From the NCBI GenBank assembly GCA_032433765.1, contig JAVIAB010000159.1, positions 558,001-622,000 on the forward strand: a DNA stretch of 64,000 nucleotides, read 5' to 3'. The notes under the pieces are model-generated. The model made no database searches. It saw only the letters and a program-made list of their open reading frames with translations, and was not told where the DNA came from. How positions within the stretch are numbered: the stretch's first letter is position 1; each line of letters opens with the position of its first letter. Shown here one piece after another: positions 1 through 12,268 of this stretch. The translations under genes were made by a program, and so were the position numbers. The DNA is from Megaustenia siamemsis. Lineage: Eukaryota; Mollusca; Gastropoda; Stylommatophora; Ariophantidae.

Positions 1-643
1 ATGATCTATTAACAATGGCCATGTAATAATTTCCTGATCTATTAACAATGGCCATGTAATATTTTCCTGATCTATTAACAATGCCCATGTAATGTTTTCA
101 TGATCTATTAACAATGGCCATGTAATGTTTTCATGATCTATTAACAATGGCCATGTAATGTTTTCATGATCTATTAACAATGCCCATGTAATATTTTCCT
201 GATCTTTTAACAATGGCCATATAATATTTTCCTGATCTATTAACAATGCCCTTGTAATAATTTCATGATCTATTAACAATGGTCATGTAATATTTTCCTG
301 ATCTATTAACAATGGCCATGTAATATGTTCCTGATCTATTAACAATGGCCATGTAATGTTTTCATGATCTATTAACAATGGCCATGTAATAATTTCTTGA
401 TCTATTAACAATGGCCATGTAATATTTTCCTGATCTATTAACAATGACCATGTAATAATTTCATGATCTATTAACAATGGCCATGTAATAATTTCAAGAC
501 CTATTAACAATGGCCATGTAATAATTTCCTGATCTATTAACAATGGCCATGTAATAATTTCATGATCTGTTAACAATGGCCATGTAATAATTTCATGATC
601 TATTAAAAATGGCCATGTAATAATTTCATGATCTATTAACAAT
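1..643. repeat. Minisatellite A (33-bp), left flank
   Basis: Tandem copies of a 33-bp unit (consensus pieces TGATCTATTAACAATGGCC and ATGTAATAATTTCA) run from the window edge up to the LINE. Copies differ by a few substitutions. The array enters from outside the window. Its last bases ATTAACAAT (635-643) recur at 3593-3601 on the far side of the LINE, so this is one half of an array split by that insertion. Confidence 0.95.
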
Positions 644-3592
644 CTATCTATCTATCTATTGACCTTTCGAGCCGTAACCGGCCCATAGGGCGTAGACCAA
701 GATACACCTTCTCCTATATGAATTTTTGTTCTAGCAGTTTTCTTTTAAAGATATTTTATCAAATCTCGCCATCTGTCTCTGTTCTGTGCAAGCAGTTCTA
801 TCTCATTGAGGGAGCCGATTCCTGCTGCTCTTGCCTCTCTCATCAATGTTCTTCTCAGTGTCTCCCTGGGTCTTCCTCTTTTTCTTTTACCTGTTGTTTC
901 CCATATGAGGGCTTGCTTTGCTATTCGATTATTATCTCTTCTCATCACATGTCCAACGTATGACCATCGTCTTTTCTTTATTACTGAAGATATTAGTGGT
1001 TGATTGGCGATTTCTCTAATTTCCTCGTTTGTTTTGAATTCGTTCCATTCTATACCAAGTATTTTCCTTAGACATTTATTTTCGAATGCGTTCAACTTTG
1101 TTTCTATATCTCTTGTTGTTTTCCAGCTTTCACACGCATACGTAAGGGTTGATAGTACATTTGATTTGAATAGCCTAAGTTTTGTGTTTGTGCTAATGAG
1201 TTTTGATTTCCACAACTTTTCAAGGCTTCTGAAAGACATTGCTGCTTTAGCCAGTCTGATTCTAATTTCTTTGCTCGTATCCCCTTCTCGATCAATGTGA
1301 CTTCCAAGATAGATGAAGTGATCGATCTCTTCTACTGGTTTGTTTTCCATGTATATTTTGTCACTTGTTGGAATTAAACTTTTCATGACTTTAGTCTTTT
1401 CATGATTGACCTCAAGCCCAATTTTGCTGGCTATTGATGATAGTTCATTTGTGTTTTCCTGCATCGTTTTTATCTGATTGCTGATGAGAACTATGTCATC
1501 AGCAAAGTCCAGGTCCTCCAAATGGTCTCCTTGTATCCATTCGATGCCTTTATTACCAGTGCAGCATTTCTTCATTATGAAGTCCATAACAATTCCAAAT
1601 AACAAGGGCGATAAAATACATCCTTGTTTAACCCCAGTTTCTATTGGGAAACATTCGCTCAGTCCTTCCTCTGTTCGAACTGCACATGTGTAACCATCAT
1701 ACATGTCTTTGATAATATTTATGATTTTTGATGGTAAGCCATATTGCTTCAGAATTTTCCACAAAGAATCTCTATGAATACTATCAAATGCTTTTTTGAA
1801 GTCGATGAAGTTAAGTACAAAAGGTTTTTGCTTTTCAATGTGTTCCTCCAATATAAGTCGTAGAGTGAAAATGTGGTCAAGACAGCTTCTCCCTTTTCTA
1901 AACCCAGCCTGTTCTTCACGCATTACTGTATCTATTGAATCCTTTATTCTATTTAGGATGATTTTACAGAATAATTTTGAGGCAACTGACAAAAGTGTCA
2001 CGCCTCTCCAATTGTTACAATCTCTAAGATTGCCCTTTTTTGGGATCTTAACAATGATTCCTTTTTTCCATTTATGAGGCGTCTTCTCTGTTTTCCAAAT
2101 GATGTTGAACATTTTTTGGAGATGTATTAAATTATGGCTATCAATTGCCTTGAGGATCTCAGCTGTTAACTTATCCTCTCCAGCAGCCTTGTTATTGGTC
2201 ATTAGCTTTAAGGTGGTTTCTATTTCACTCAAGGTGAAGTCATCTAAATTTACATCTAATTCTGCTGCTGGTGTTTCAGCTTCAAAATCTATTAAACTGT
2301 GAGGTAGTGGACGGTTAAGAATTTCTTTGAAGTGTTCCGCCCAACGGGCTTTTATGTCTGCGCTTGTTGTTAGCATTAATCCAGATTTGTCTAGAATTGG
2401 TGTTCCACTGGATGTATAGGTGTTTGTCAGCATCTTTTGTACAGTATAAAGAGTTCTGCTGTCTCCTGTAATTGCAGCTGTCTCTGCTTTCTCTGCCAAG
2501 TTGTCTATATAAGCTCTTGTATCTCTTCTTGCCGAACTTTTCACTTTGTTGTCTAATTCTTTGTATGTTGCTTTTGCCAGAACCTTTCCAAGATCTGTCT
2601 TTACATTAGTCATGGCTCTCTTCGCTTCTCTTCTTTCTTTGATGTATTTCCATGTGGTGTCTGAGATCCAAGCTCGTTTTTCCATTTTCTTCAGTCCAGC
2701 ACTTGCTTCTGCTGCTGTCATTAGTATTTTGCTCTGTGAGTCCCACATTTCATTGATATCTAAGTCTATTTCACCAAGTGCTGAATAACAATTACTTAGC
2801 TCTATGTTAAACTTTTCCTTTATTGCTTCATCTTTCAGTTTATGACTATCAATTTTATGTGTAATTGACCTCTTCTGTTGGTTTCTAAATTTTAATCTTA
2901 TTTTCCCAATGCACAGGTTGTGGTCACTATTAACATCAGCACCTCTGTATGCTCTTACATCTATTAATGATGATCTGAATTGTTGTTTAATACATAGGTG
3001 GTCAATTTGATTTGATGTTCTATCATCAGGAGATATCCATGTTGTTTTGTGGATATTTTATGTGGAAATAATGTCCCACCTATAACTAAATTTTCTATTA
3101 AACATAATTCTATTAATCTTTCTCCATTCTGACTTGTTGTATTACAGCCTTCTCTCCCCATCACATGTTCCACTCCTGCGTTATCTTGTCCTACTTTGGC
3201 GTTGAAGTCTCCCATTACAATTAAAAGATCGTGTTTTGGTATTTTGTTTATAAGTTGTTGCAGTTGGTTATAAAAATCATCCTTAACTTCATCATCAGCT
3301 TCGTTAGTAGGCGCATAACATTGAATAATTGAAAGTCTTCCATGTTTTGTTTTGTATCGTGTTCGTATCAGACGGCTATTTACCGGTTCCCATTCTAATA
3401 AACTTCTTGCAGCTTTGTCTGTCATCATTATGCCTACTCCTTCACGGTGTTTTCCATCTTCCCTTCCAGAAAAAACTACTATTTTATTATCAATAGATCT
3501 CCTACCTGTTCCAGGCCAGCGCATTTCGCTTAATCCTAAAATATCTAGATCGTATCTGTCCATCTCGCTCGCGACCTGTGCATGTTTCGTCG
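644..3592 (-). mobile_element. LINE family 1, copy 1 (5'-truncated, TSD ATTAACAAT)
   Basis: A non-LTR retrotransposon on the minus strand, inserted in minisatellite A with a 9-bp target duplication ATTAACAAT at 635-643 and 3593-3601. The 3' end is a short untranslated region followed by a (TAGA)n tail at about 644-660. The 5' end is cut about 26 bases before the codon for residue 1 of the visible ORF, so the start of the endonuclease domain is missing. The same family occurs at 12269, 23897, 35392, 58333 and 63476. Confidence 0.93.
745..3563 (-). pseudogene. Endonuclease-reverse transcriptase of LINE copy 1, frameshifted
   Basis: Encodes an AP-endonuclease domain (3563 down to about 2860) and a reverse transcriptase with a basic C-terminal region (to 745). 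It is the same protein as the intact 939-residue copies at 12366 and 23994. One T is missing from a T-run near 3056-3059, where copies 2 and 3 have five T and this copy has four. This splits the frame into an endonuclease part and an RT part and inactivates the copy. The RT half still reads openly through FADDIVLIS. The frameshift is private to this copy, so it arose after the tandem duplication. Confidence 0.9.
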
Positions 3593-6500
3593 ATTAACAA
3601 TGGCCATGTAATAATTTCCTGATCTATTAACAATGGCCATATAATATTTTCATGATCTATTAACAATTCCCATGTAATAACTTCATGATCTATTAACAAT
3701 GCCCTTGTAATAATTTCATGATCTACTAACAATGCCCATGTAATATTTTCATGATCTATTAACAATGCCCATGTAATATTTTCCTGATCTATTAACAATG
3801 GCCATGTAATATTTTCATGATCTATTAACAATGGCCATGTAATGTTTTCATGATCTATTAACAGTGGCCATGTAATAATTTCATGATCTATTAACAATGG
3901 CCATGTAATAATTTCCTGATCTATTAACAATGGCCATGTAATAATTTCATGAACTATTAACAATGGCCATGTAATGTTTTCCTGATCTATTAACATTGGC
4001 CATGTAATGTTTTCCTGATCTATTTACAATGCCCATGTAATATTTTCCTGATCTATTAACAATGCCCATGTAATAATTTCCTGATCTATTAACAATGCCC
4101 ATGTAATAATTTCATGATCTATTAACAATGGCCATGTAATATTTTCATGATCTATTAACAATGGCCATGTAATATTTTCGTGATCTATTAACAATGGCCA
4201 TGTAATAATTTCATGATCTATTAACAATGACCATGTAATAATTTCATGATCTATTAACAATGGCCATGTAATAATTTCATGATCTATTAACAATGGCCAT
4301 GTAATAATTTCATGATCTATTAACAATGGCCATGTAATAATTTCATGATCTATTAACAATGACCATGTAATAATTTCATGATCTATTAACAATGGCCATG
4401 TAATAATTTCATGATCTATTAACAATGGCCATGTAATAATTTCACGATCTGTTAACAATGGCCATGTAATGTTCTCCTGATCTATTTACAATGCCCATGT
4501 AATAATTTCATGATCTATTAACAATGGCCATGTAATATTTTCATGATCTATTAACAATGGCCATGTAATGTTTTCATGATCTATTAACAATGACCATGTA
4601 ATATTTTCATGATCTATTAACAATGGCCATGTAATAATTTCATGATCTATTAACAATGGCCATGTAATATTTTCATGACCTATTAACAATGGTCATGTAA
4701 TATTTTCCTGATCTATTAACAATGGCCATGTAATATGTTCCTGATCTATTAACAATGGCCATGTAATGTTTTCATGATCTATTAACAATGGCCATGTAAT
4801 AATTTCTTGATCTATTAACAATGGCCAAGTAAAATATTTTCCTGATCTATTAACAATGACCATGTAATAATTTCATGATCTATTAACAATGGCCATGTAA
4901 TAATTTCAAGATCTATTAACAATGGCCATGTAATAATTTCCTGATCTATTAACAATGGCCATGTAATAATTTCATGATCTGTTAACAATGGCCATGTAAT
5001 AATTTCATGATCTATTAAAAATGGCCATGTAATAATTTCATGATCTATTAACAATGGCCATGTAATAATTTTATGATCTATTAACAATGACCATCAACTA
5101 TTTTCCTGATCTATTAACAATGGCCATGTAATATTTTCATGATCTATTAACAATGGCCATCTAATATTTTCCTGATCTATAAACAATGCCCATGTAATAA
5201 TTTCCTGATCTATTAACAATGCCCATGTAATATTTTCATGATCTATTAACAATTCCCATGTAATAATTTCATGATCTATTAACAATGCCCTTGTAATAAT
5301 TTCATGATCTACTAACAATGCCCATGTAATATTTTCATGATCTATTAACAATGCCCATGTAATATTTTCCTGATCTATTAACAATGGCCATGTAATATTT
5401 TCATGATCTATTAACAATGGCCATGTAATGTTTTTCTGATCTATTAACAGTGGCCATGTAATAATTTCATGATCTATTAACATTGGCCATTTAATAATTT
5501 CCTGATCTATTAACAATGGCCATGTAATAATTTCATGAACTATTAACAATGGCCATGTAATGTTTTCATGATCTATTAACATTGGTCATGTAATGTTTTC
5601 CTGATCTATTAACAATGGCCATGTAATATTTTCATGATCTATTAACAATGGCCATGTAATGTTTTCCTAATCTATTAACAGTGGCCATGTTATAATTTCA
5701 TGATCTATTAACAATGGCCATGTAATAATTTCCTGATCTATTAACAATGGCCATGTAATTTCATGAACTATTAACAATGGCCATGTAATGTTTTCCTGAT
5801 CTATTAACATTGGCCATGTAATGTTTTCCTGATCTATTTTCAATGCCCATGTAATATTTTCCTGATCTATTAACAATGCCCATGTAATAATTTCATGATC
5901 TATTAACAATGACCATGTAATAATTTCATGATCTATTAACAATGACCATGTAATAATTTCATGATCTATTAACAATGGCCATGTTATAATTTCCTGATCT
6001 ATTAACAATGGCCATGTAATAATTTCATGATCTATTTACAATGGCCATGTAATAATTTCATGATCTATTAACAATGGCCATGTAATAATTTAATGATCTA
6101 TTAACAATGGCCATGTAATAATTTCATGATCTATTAACAATGGCCATGTAATAATTTCATGATCTATTAACAATGTCCATGTAATAATTTCATGATCTAT
6201 TAACAATGGCCATGTAATAATTTCATGATCTGTTAACAATGGCCATGTAATAATTTCATGATCTATTAACAATGGCCATGTAACATTTTCATGATCTATT
6301 AACAATGGCCATGTAATATTTTCATGATCTATTAACAATGACCATGTAATGTTTTCCTGATCTAATAACAATGGCCATTTAATAATTTCATGATCTATTA
6401 ACAATGGCCATGTAATAATTTCATGATCTATTAACAATGGCCATGTAATAATTTCATGATCTATTAACAATGGCCATGTAATATTTTCCTGATCTATTAA

Positions 6501-7130
6501 CAATGCCCATGTAATTTTTTCATGATCTATTAACAATGGCCATGTAATAATTTCATGATCTATTAACAATGGCCATGTAATAATTTCATGATCTATTAAC
6601 AATGGCCATGTAATATTTTCATGACATGAAAACAATAGCCTCGTAATTTTTTCCTGATTTAACAAATTCTCAAGCAATATTTTCTTGATTTAACAAAATT
6701 CTCAAGCAATATTTTCCTGATTTAACAAAATTCTCAATTTTCTTTATTTAACAAACAATGCCTATGTAATATTTTCCTGATATAACAAAAAAAAAAAACA
6801 ATGTTTTATTTTCCTGATTTAAAAACAATTCCCATGTAATATATTTTTTTTCTGATTTAACAACAATGCCCATGTAATTTTGTAATTTAACAACAATTCA
6901 CATGTAATATTTATTTTTACATTTTAATAACAATGCCCATGTAATATTTTCATGACATGAAAACAATAGCCTCGTAATATTTTCCTGATTTATCAACAAT
7001 GCACATGTAATATTATCCTGATTTTACTACAATTACCATGTAATATTTTGTATATTTTAACAACAATTCCCCCTGTAATATTTTCGTGACATAAAAACAA
7101 GGTCCTTGTAATATTTTCTTGATTTAACAA
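3593..7130. repeat. Minisatellite A (33-bp), unit copy 1
   Basis: About one hundred 33-bp units. From about 6610 the copies decay: longer spacers, A-runs, and a TGATTTAACA variant replacing TGATCTATTAACA. Long open frames occur because 33 is a multiple of three, but they are repeatedly broken by stops and indels and show no codon-level constraint. I treat this as non-coding satellite. Confidence 0.93.
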
Positions 7131-7414
7131 CTATGACATCACCTACACAATGTTGTCTATAATCGCTTACAGTGTGATTATGCTCAAGGCAGTATAACTA
7201 GTCCGCTTGTATTCTCCGTCGCCGGAATTGAATTAGAGAGCTTCGTGAATTATGCTGAAACCTTAAAAATGCTGAAATAAATAACATGACAACATTACCA
7301 TGTGCCGTTGAAATTAGAAACAAAGAAAATTGTTGATATTTACCTTTGACAAGTGAGGCTGAAACGACAAGTGGAAACAGGTACCACAGAATCACCATCG
7401 CTAGTTTCAAAATC
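7131..7414. other. Unique stretch between minisatellites A and B
   Basis: Non-repetitive DNA of about 280 bp. The only coding-like signal is the minus-strand signal-peptide-like exon at 7344-7398. No convincing downstream exon is seen before minisatellite A. Confidence 0.5.
7344..7398 (-). CDS. Candidate signal-peptide exon, copy 1
   Basis: From ATG at 7398 the minus strand reads MVILWYLFPLVVSASLVK, a short hydrophobic leader with a plausible signal-peptidase site after VSA. It runs directly into a donor-like AAAG|GTAAAT at 7344/7343. That is the architecture of the first coding exon of a secreted protein. I see no later exon, and further coding on this strand would have to lie in or beyond minisatellite A. 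It may be a relic. It is repeated unchanged at 19026 and 30520. Confidence 0.3.
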
Positions 7415-8340
7415 TGCTGCAGTTCAATCTTCTATCAGATGTTACTTTCAGATCTCAAATATTACAAAACCTGTTACAGCTCAATCTTCTATCAGATGTT
7501 TCCTTCAGATCTCAAATATTACAAAACCTGTTACAGTTCAATTTTCTATCAGATGTTTCCTTCAGATCTCAAATATTACAAAACCTGTTACATCTCAATC
7601 TTCTATCAGATGTTACTTTCAGATCTCAAATATTACAAAACCTGTTACAGTTCAATTTTCTATCAGATGTTTCCTTCAGATCTCAAATATTACAAAACCT
7701 GTTACAGTTCAATTTTCTATCAGATGTTTCCTTCAGATCTCAAATATTACAAAACGTGTTGCAGCTCAATCTGTCAGATGATTCCTTCAGATCTTAAATA
7801 TCATTAAACATATTACAGCTCAATCTTCTATGAGATGAATCCTTCAGATCTCAAATATTACAAAACCTGTTACAGTCCAATCTTCTATCAAATGAATCCT
7901 TCAGATCTCAAATATTACAATACCTGTTACAGTCCAATCTTCTATCAAATGAATCCTTCAGATCTCAAATATTACAAAACCTGTTACAGCGTAATCTTCT
8001 ATGAGATGAATCCTTCAGATCTCAAATATTACAAAACCTGTTACAGTCCAATCTTCTATCAGATGAATCCTTCAGATCTCAAATATTACAAAACCTGTTA
8101 CAGTCCAATCTTCTATGAGATGAATCCTTCAGATCTCAAATATTACAAAACCTGTTACAGTCCAATCTTATATCAGATGAATCCTTCAGATCTCAAATAT
8201 TACAAAACCTGTTACAGTCCAATCTTATATCAAATGAATCCTTCAGATCTCAAATATTACAAAACCTGTTATAGTCCAATCTTATATCAGATGAATCCTT
8301 CAGATCTCAAATATTACAAAATATGTTAAGGCTCAATCGT
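7415..8340. repeat. Minisatellite B (57-bp), unit copy 1
   Basis: About 16 copies of a 57-bp unit with core TCAGATCTCAAATATTACAA and a variable CTATCAGATG / CTATGAGATG segment. There are two sub-blocks: copies with TTTCCTTCAGA (7430-7790) and copies with AATCCTTCAGA (7830-8330), separated by a degenerate unit at about 7760-7830. Open frames on the plus strand follow from the 57-bp period and look incidental. Confidence 0.93.
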
Positions 8341-9120
8341 CTATCAAATGGTTCCTGTACATTTCAAACATTGAAGGCCATATTTCCCCAGCACGCCTGT
8401 CTCTACTTAAACTAACCAAACCTGTCTCAATGAGATCAGCCAAACGACCGCACGTCTTTCTCTCCATTTTATACATTATTTATGGTGTCTGACAACTAAA
8501 CAATTTGTCCATTTAAATGCCCATAAACATTGCTATCTTTATTGCTTTATGTTGTCATTTATCTACCGGGTCTTCATACAATATTGACAGTCATACTATA
8601 ACAGGGGACATAATTCCTACCATAGCGGATGTGATTAAATCATAAAGAAACAGACGTAAAATATTCATGACCGCAAACGATGACGTCACTGCACTACACA
8701 TTCTTCTATTACACTTATTTTGATAATGATTCTAATGCATTTAAAGATGCTTCATAATGTTCTCTATTTAATGTCCTCTTTATATTCTCCACATGTGGAC
8801 ACAGCCTCAGTCTATTGATTGCTTCAGTCGATATTTTCTATAACTTAGAATATTTTCTATTACTCAGAGAAGAGGATTACTGTTATCGTGATAACTGACC
8901 TCATTTTCCTCTTGAATTAGTGTCGAGCCTGACTCATTACAGGGTTACTTTAACTCGATTCGGTCCCTGATACAATTCACCCTTCGGGTCATCGGTGGGG
9001 GAGATAATACGGGCGGTGGGTTACTTGAATGTTCTTTGACTCCTGATACAATACCAGAGGAGTTCCATGACATCGATTTAACCTATGAAGGTTACAATAC
9101 CAATGTTTACAACCACAACG
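8341..9120. other. Plain AT-rich DNA, unit copy 1
   Basis: No gene recognised. There is one palindromic CRE-like TGACGTCA near 8690. No ORF of note and no tandem repeat. Confidence 0.5.
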
Positions 9121-9830
9121 AATGACAAGTAATATTAAAAGTGATTATTACAGGTCAGAAAACCTACTGCAAAACCCCAAAATTACAGCTCATAGTTACA
9201 AACTTGGACTCAAATTCATACAAAAATTACTCCCATACTCATTATATTTAGACACAATGTGCAGAAAGTTATATTCAAGGTCCAAAATGTTAGTCTGCTC
9301 ATATTCAAAAAGTCGACCTCAAAAACCGAAAAATCTATTCCCATAGTCATAATAGTTAGACACAACGAGCAGAAAGTTATATTCAAGGTCCAAAAAGTTA
9401 GGCCAAATAGCAAAATTTTAGCCCAAAAACAAAATTATTTAGACTTAAAAACAAAAACATTGAACTCGAACCCTACAAATCTTTAAAACTTTGACCTCAG
9501 AATCCTACAAATCTACTCACATAGTCATATTAGTTAGACACAATGAGCAGAAAGTTATATTCAAGGTCCAAAAAGTTAGGCCAAATTGTAAAGTTTTAGC
9601 ACCAAAACAAAATTATTTAGGCTTATAAACAAACAATAGAACTCGAACCCTAAAAAGCGACACCCATAGTCATAATAGTTTAACACAACGAGCAGAAAGT
9701 TATATTCAAGGTCCAAAAAGTTAGGCCAAAGCACACAAATTTTACCACCAAAACACAAATATTTATGCTTATAAACAAAAAGTTGAATTCGAACCCTAAA
9801 AAGCGACACCCAGAGTCATACTTAAACAAA
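9121..9830. repeat. Dispersed repeat C, unit copy 1
   Basis: Irregular direct repeats, 110-180 bp apart, of a module containing TTAGACACAACGAGCAG, AGTTATATTCAAGGTCC and AAAAGTTAGGCC (near 9247, 9355, 9533, 9674). Short ORFs on both strands are reading-frame noise. The first 130 bp (about 9120-9270) align collinearly with 43220-43370 in the left inverted repeat of the giant element. Confidence 0.8.
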
Positions 9831-9894
9831 AAAAGACCAGGAAGCACCCACAAACAAACACACAACTGCTCACACATCTTTTTACCCCCACCCA

Positions 9895-10120
9895 TTTTTT
9901 ATGGCTACGCCTATGAAATCACTAAAAAGAGTAAATTTACACTCTAGGCCCACCACAAACTTTATTTTAGACATCCCCGTAGCAAGATTTTGAATAAAAA
10001 ATCACTTTTATGAATTTTAAACCCTAACCATATTTGAGGGATACACCTATGAAACTGTTTTAAAAATTATTTTTAACTTCTAGGCTTATCCCAAACTTTA
10101 TTTTAGACATCCCCGTAGCG
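9895..10120. repeat. About 130-bp direct repeats leading into the fold-back, copy 1
   Basis: Modules containing GGGATACACCTATGAAA, TAGACATCCCCGTAGC and AAAAATCACTTTTAT recur about every 130 bp from 9905 onward and continue into the left fold-back arm. Confidence 0.7.
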
Positions 10121-10888
10121 AAAATTTACTTAAAAACCACTTTTATTACTTTTATTCCCTGACAATTTTTGCGGGATACGCCTTTGAAATCACTAAAAAT
10201 AGTAAATTTACACGCTAGGCTTTTCCAAAACTGCATATTAGATATCCCCGTAGCAAAATTTTGAATAAAAATCACTTTTATGAATGTTACCCCCTGGCAA
10301 TTTTTGAGGGATACACCTACGAAACTGTTTTAAAAATACATTTTTACATATAGGCTTACCTCAAACTTTATTTTTGACACGTCCATATATCAAATTCCCA
10401 TTTTAAAAAGCAACAAAAGGCTAGTAGATTTAGATTCAGATCCGCACAAAAAATTGCACGCGTACATAAAGACATGTGCAGAATATGTGCAGATAAATGT
10501 ACGCATAGACCCTATATAACAGAATATCTGCATATATTCTGCACTATCGGAGAACCTGAACCGGTACGATAACTACTAGCTTTTTGTTGTTTTTTAAATG
10601 GGAATTTTATATATGGACGTATCAAAATAAAGTTTTAGGTAAGCCTAGATGTTAAAATTTATTTTTTCGACAGTTACATAGGTGTATCCCTTAAAAATGG
10701 TCCGGGGGGGGGGGTTGGATTAAACTCCTAAAAGTGATTTTTATTCAAAATCTTGCTACGGGTATGTCTAATATGAAGTTTTGGGAAAGCCTAGCGTGTA
10801 AATTTACTATTTTTAGTGATTTCATAGGCATATCCCGCTAAAATTGTCGGGGGTAAAATTCATAAAAGTGGTTTTTAAGTAAATTTTT
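10121..10888. repeat. Fold-back inverted repeat, unit copy 1
   Basis: The left arm (10121-10427) and right arm (10572-10888) are imperfect inverted copies around a spacer of about 145 bp. The inner ends match well: GTCCATATAT at 10381 against ATATATGGAC at 10609-10618, and CAACAAAAGGCTAGTAG against CTACTAGCTTTTTGTTG. A run of 11 G lies near 10704. It could be a fold-back transposon or the remains of two opposed copies of the 130-bp repeat. No ORF. Confidence 0.8.
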
Positions 10889-10891
10889 GGG

Positions 10892-11070
10892 TTATTTGAT
10901 CTTCTACAGATGGTTTTGTCATAATGTAACATCTTGTAGTGAACATCAGTGTCCATTATGTTCAAAGCAGTTTTAAGGGCGCCAAGCTATGGTTCAGCAT
11001 ATACGGGCAGCACATCACCTTATACGCCACGCTTGTGCCATTTGTCAACGTTCATATACGAGTTGAAGTT
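10892..11070 (+). pseudogene. C2H2 zinc-finger relic, unit copy 1
   Basis: In the plus frame containing 10950, the sequence reads EHQCPLCSKQF, then TAA (10974-10976), then a continuation ending IRAAH. This gives the C-x2-C ... H-x4-H layout of a classical C2H2 finger, followed by the start of a second finger (CAICQRSY, 11032-11055) and a stop. It aligns with the finger at 50317-50440 in the giant element (SGEHPCPLCSKKF), apart from a 1-base indel upstream. A broken relic, not a functional gene. Confidence 0.6.
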
Positions 11071-11335
11071 GTTTAGCCAGCCATAGGAGACTTAAACATT
11101 CCGTTTTTACAACAGCTCCTTCACAATTTGTACCGTCTACCGTACCAGCTTCAGTAAAGACACCTGCTTCAACACCACCTTTACCATAAATTCCGTCTAA
11201 AACGCCACCTTTACCATCAGTACCGTATACAACACCATCAACACCCTCTACAACACCATCAACACCCTCTACAACACCAGCTTCACCATTAGCACCGATA
11301 ACAAGTATTGTAACTATTGTAATGTTATTTAACAT
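11071..11335 (-). other. Gly/Val-rich low-complexity ORF region, copy 1
   Basis: From ATG at 11335 the minus strand encodes 96 residues dominated by imperfect G-V-D/E-G repeats, written by a short direct DNA repeat (ACAACACCATCAACACCCTC). The N-terminus is mildly hydrophobic. More likely a simple repeat with an accidental frame than a gene. Conserved in all three units, but they are too young for that to be informative. Confidence 0.3.
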
Positions 11336-12268
11336 CCTTCTGTGTTATATATCTATTGAGATAATACAAGAATGAAATATTAACATCCGCTGAATTCTGT
11401 GTTATATATCTATTGAGATAATACAAGAATGAAATATTAACATCCGCTGAATTCTGTGTTATATGTCTATTGAGATAATACAAGAATGAAATATTAACAT
11501 CCGCTGAATTCTGTGTTATATGTCTATTGAGATAATACAAGAATGAAATATTAACATCCGCTGAATTCTGTGTTATATGTCTATTGAGATAATACAAGAA
11601 TGAAATATTAACATCCGCTGAATTCTGTGTTATATGTCTATTGAGATAATACAAGAATGAAATATTAACATCCGCTGAATTCTGTGTTATATATCTATTG
11701 AGATAATACAAGAATGAAATATTAACATCCGCTGAATTCTGTGTTATATATCTATTGAGATAATACAAGAATGAAATATTAACATCCGCTGAATTCTGTG
11801 TTATATATCTATTGAGATAATACAAGAATGAAATATTAACATCCGCTAAATTCTGTGTTATATATCTATTGAGATAATACAAGAATGAAATATTAACATC
11901 CGCTGAATTCTGTGTTATATATCTATTGAGATAATACAAGAATGAAATATTAACATCCGCTGAATTCTGTGTTATATATCTATTGAGATAATACAAGAAT
12001 GAAATATTAACATCTGCTGAATTCTGTGTTATATATCTATTGAGATAATACAAGAATGAAATATTAACATCCGCTGAATTCTGTGTTATATATCTATTGA
12101 GATAATACAAGAATGAAATATTAACATCCGCTGAATTCTGTGTTATATATCTATTGAGATAATACAAGAATGAAATATTAACATCCGCTGAATTCTGTGT
12201 TATATATCTATTGAGATAATACAAGAATGAAATATTAACATCCGCTGAATTCTGTGTTATATATCTAT
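11336..12268. repeat. Minisatellite D (57-bp), unit copy 1
   Basis: About 16 nearly identical 57-bp units (core TATCTATTGAGATAATACAA, then GAATGAAATATTAACATCCG). A sub-block carries ATATGTCTA in place of ATATATCTA. The 299-codon minus-strand frame is a by-product of the period. The array ends at GTTATATATCTAT (12256-12268), where the next LINE begins. Confidence 0.95.

Larger units (their letters stand above)
644..12268. repeat. Tandem 11.6-kb unit, copy 1
   Basis: First of three near-identical direct repeats. Content in order: LINE (minus), minisatellite A, unique stretch, minisatellite B, plain DNA, repeat C, fold-back repeat, zinc-finger relic, minisatellite D. The offset to copy 2 is 11621 bp in the LINE and 11628 bp further on; the difference comes from small indels in A and in an A-run. 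Few substitutions separate the copies, so the duplication is recent. Confidence 0.93.

Noticed and set aside
3593..7130. CRISPR-like regular repeats
   Set aside because: Units are contiguous with no unique spacers, and the DNA is animal. Ordinary minisatellite.
8341..9120. Regulatory element around the TGACGTCA palindrome
   Set aside because: A single 8-bp match without neighbouring promoter features or a gene is not enough.
11325..12224. 299-codon ORF in minisatellite D and similar long ORFs in minisatellites A and B (also 22953-23852, 34448-35347)
   Set aside because: Periods of 33 and 57 bp are multiples of three, so an open unit gives a long frame automatically. Units are nearly identical at the DNA level with no excess of silent changes, and indels break the frames in A.
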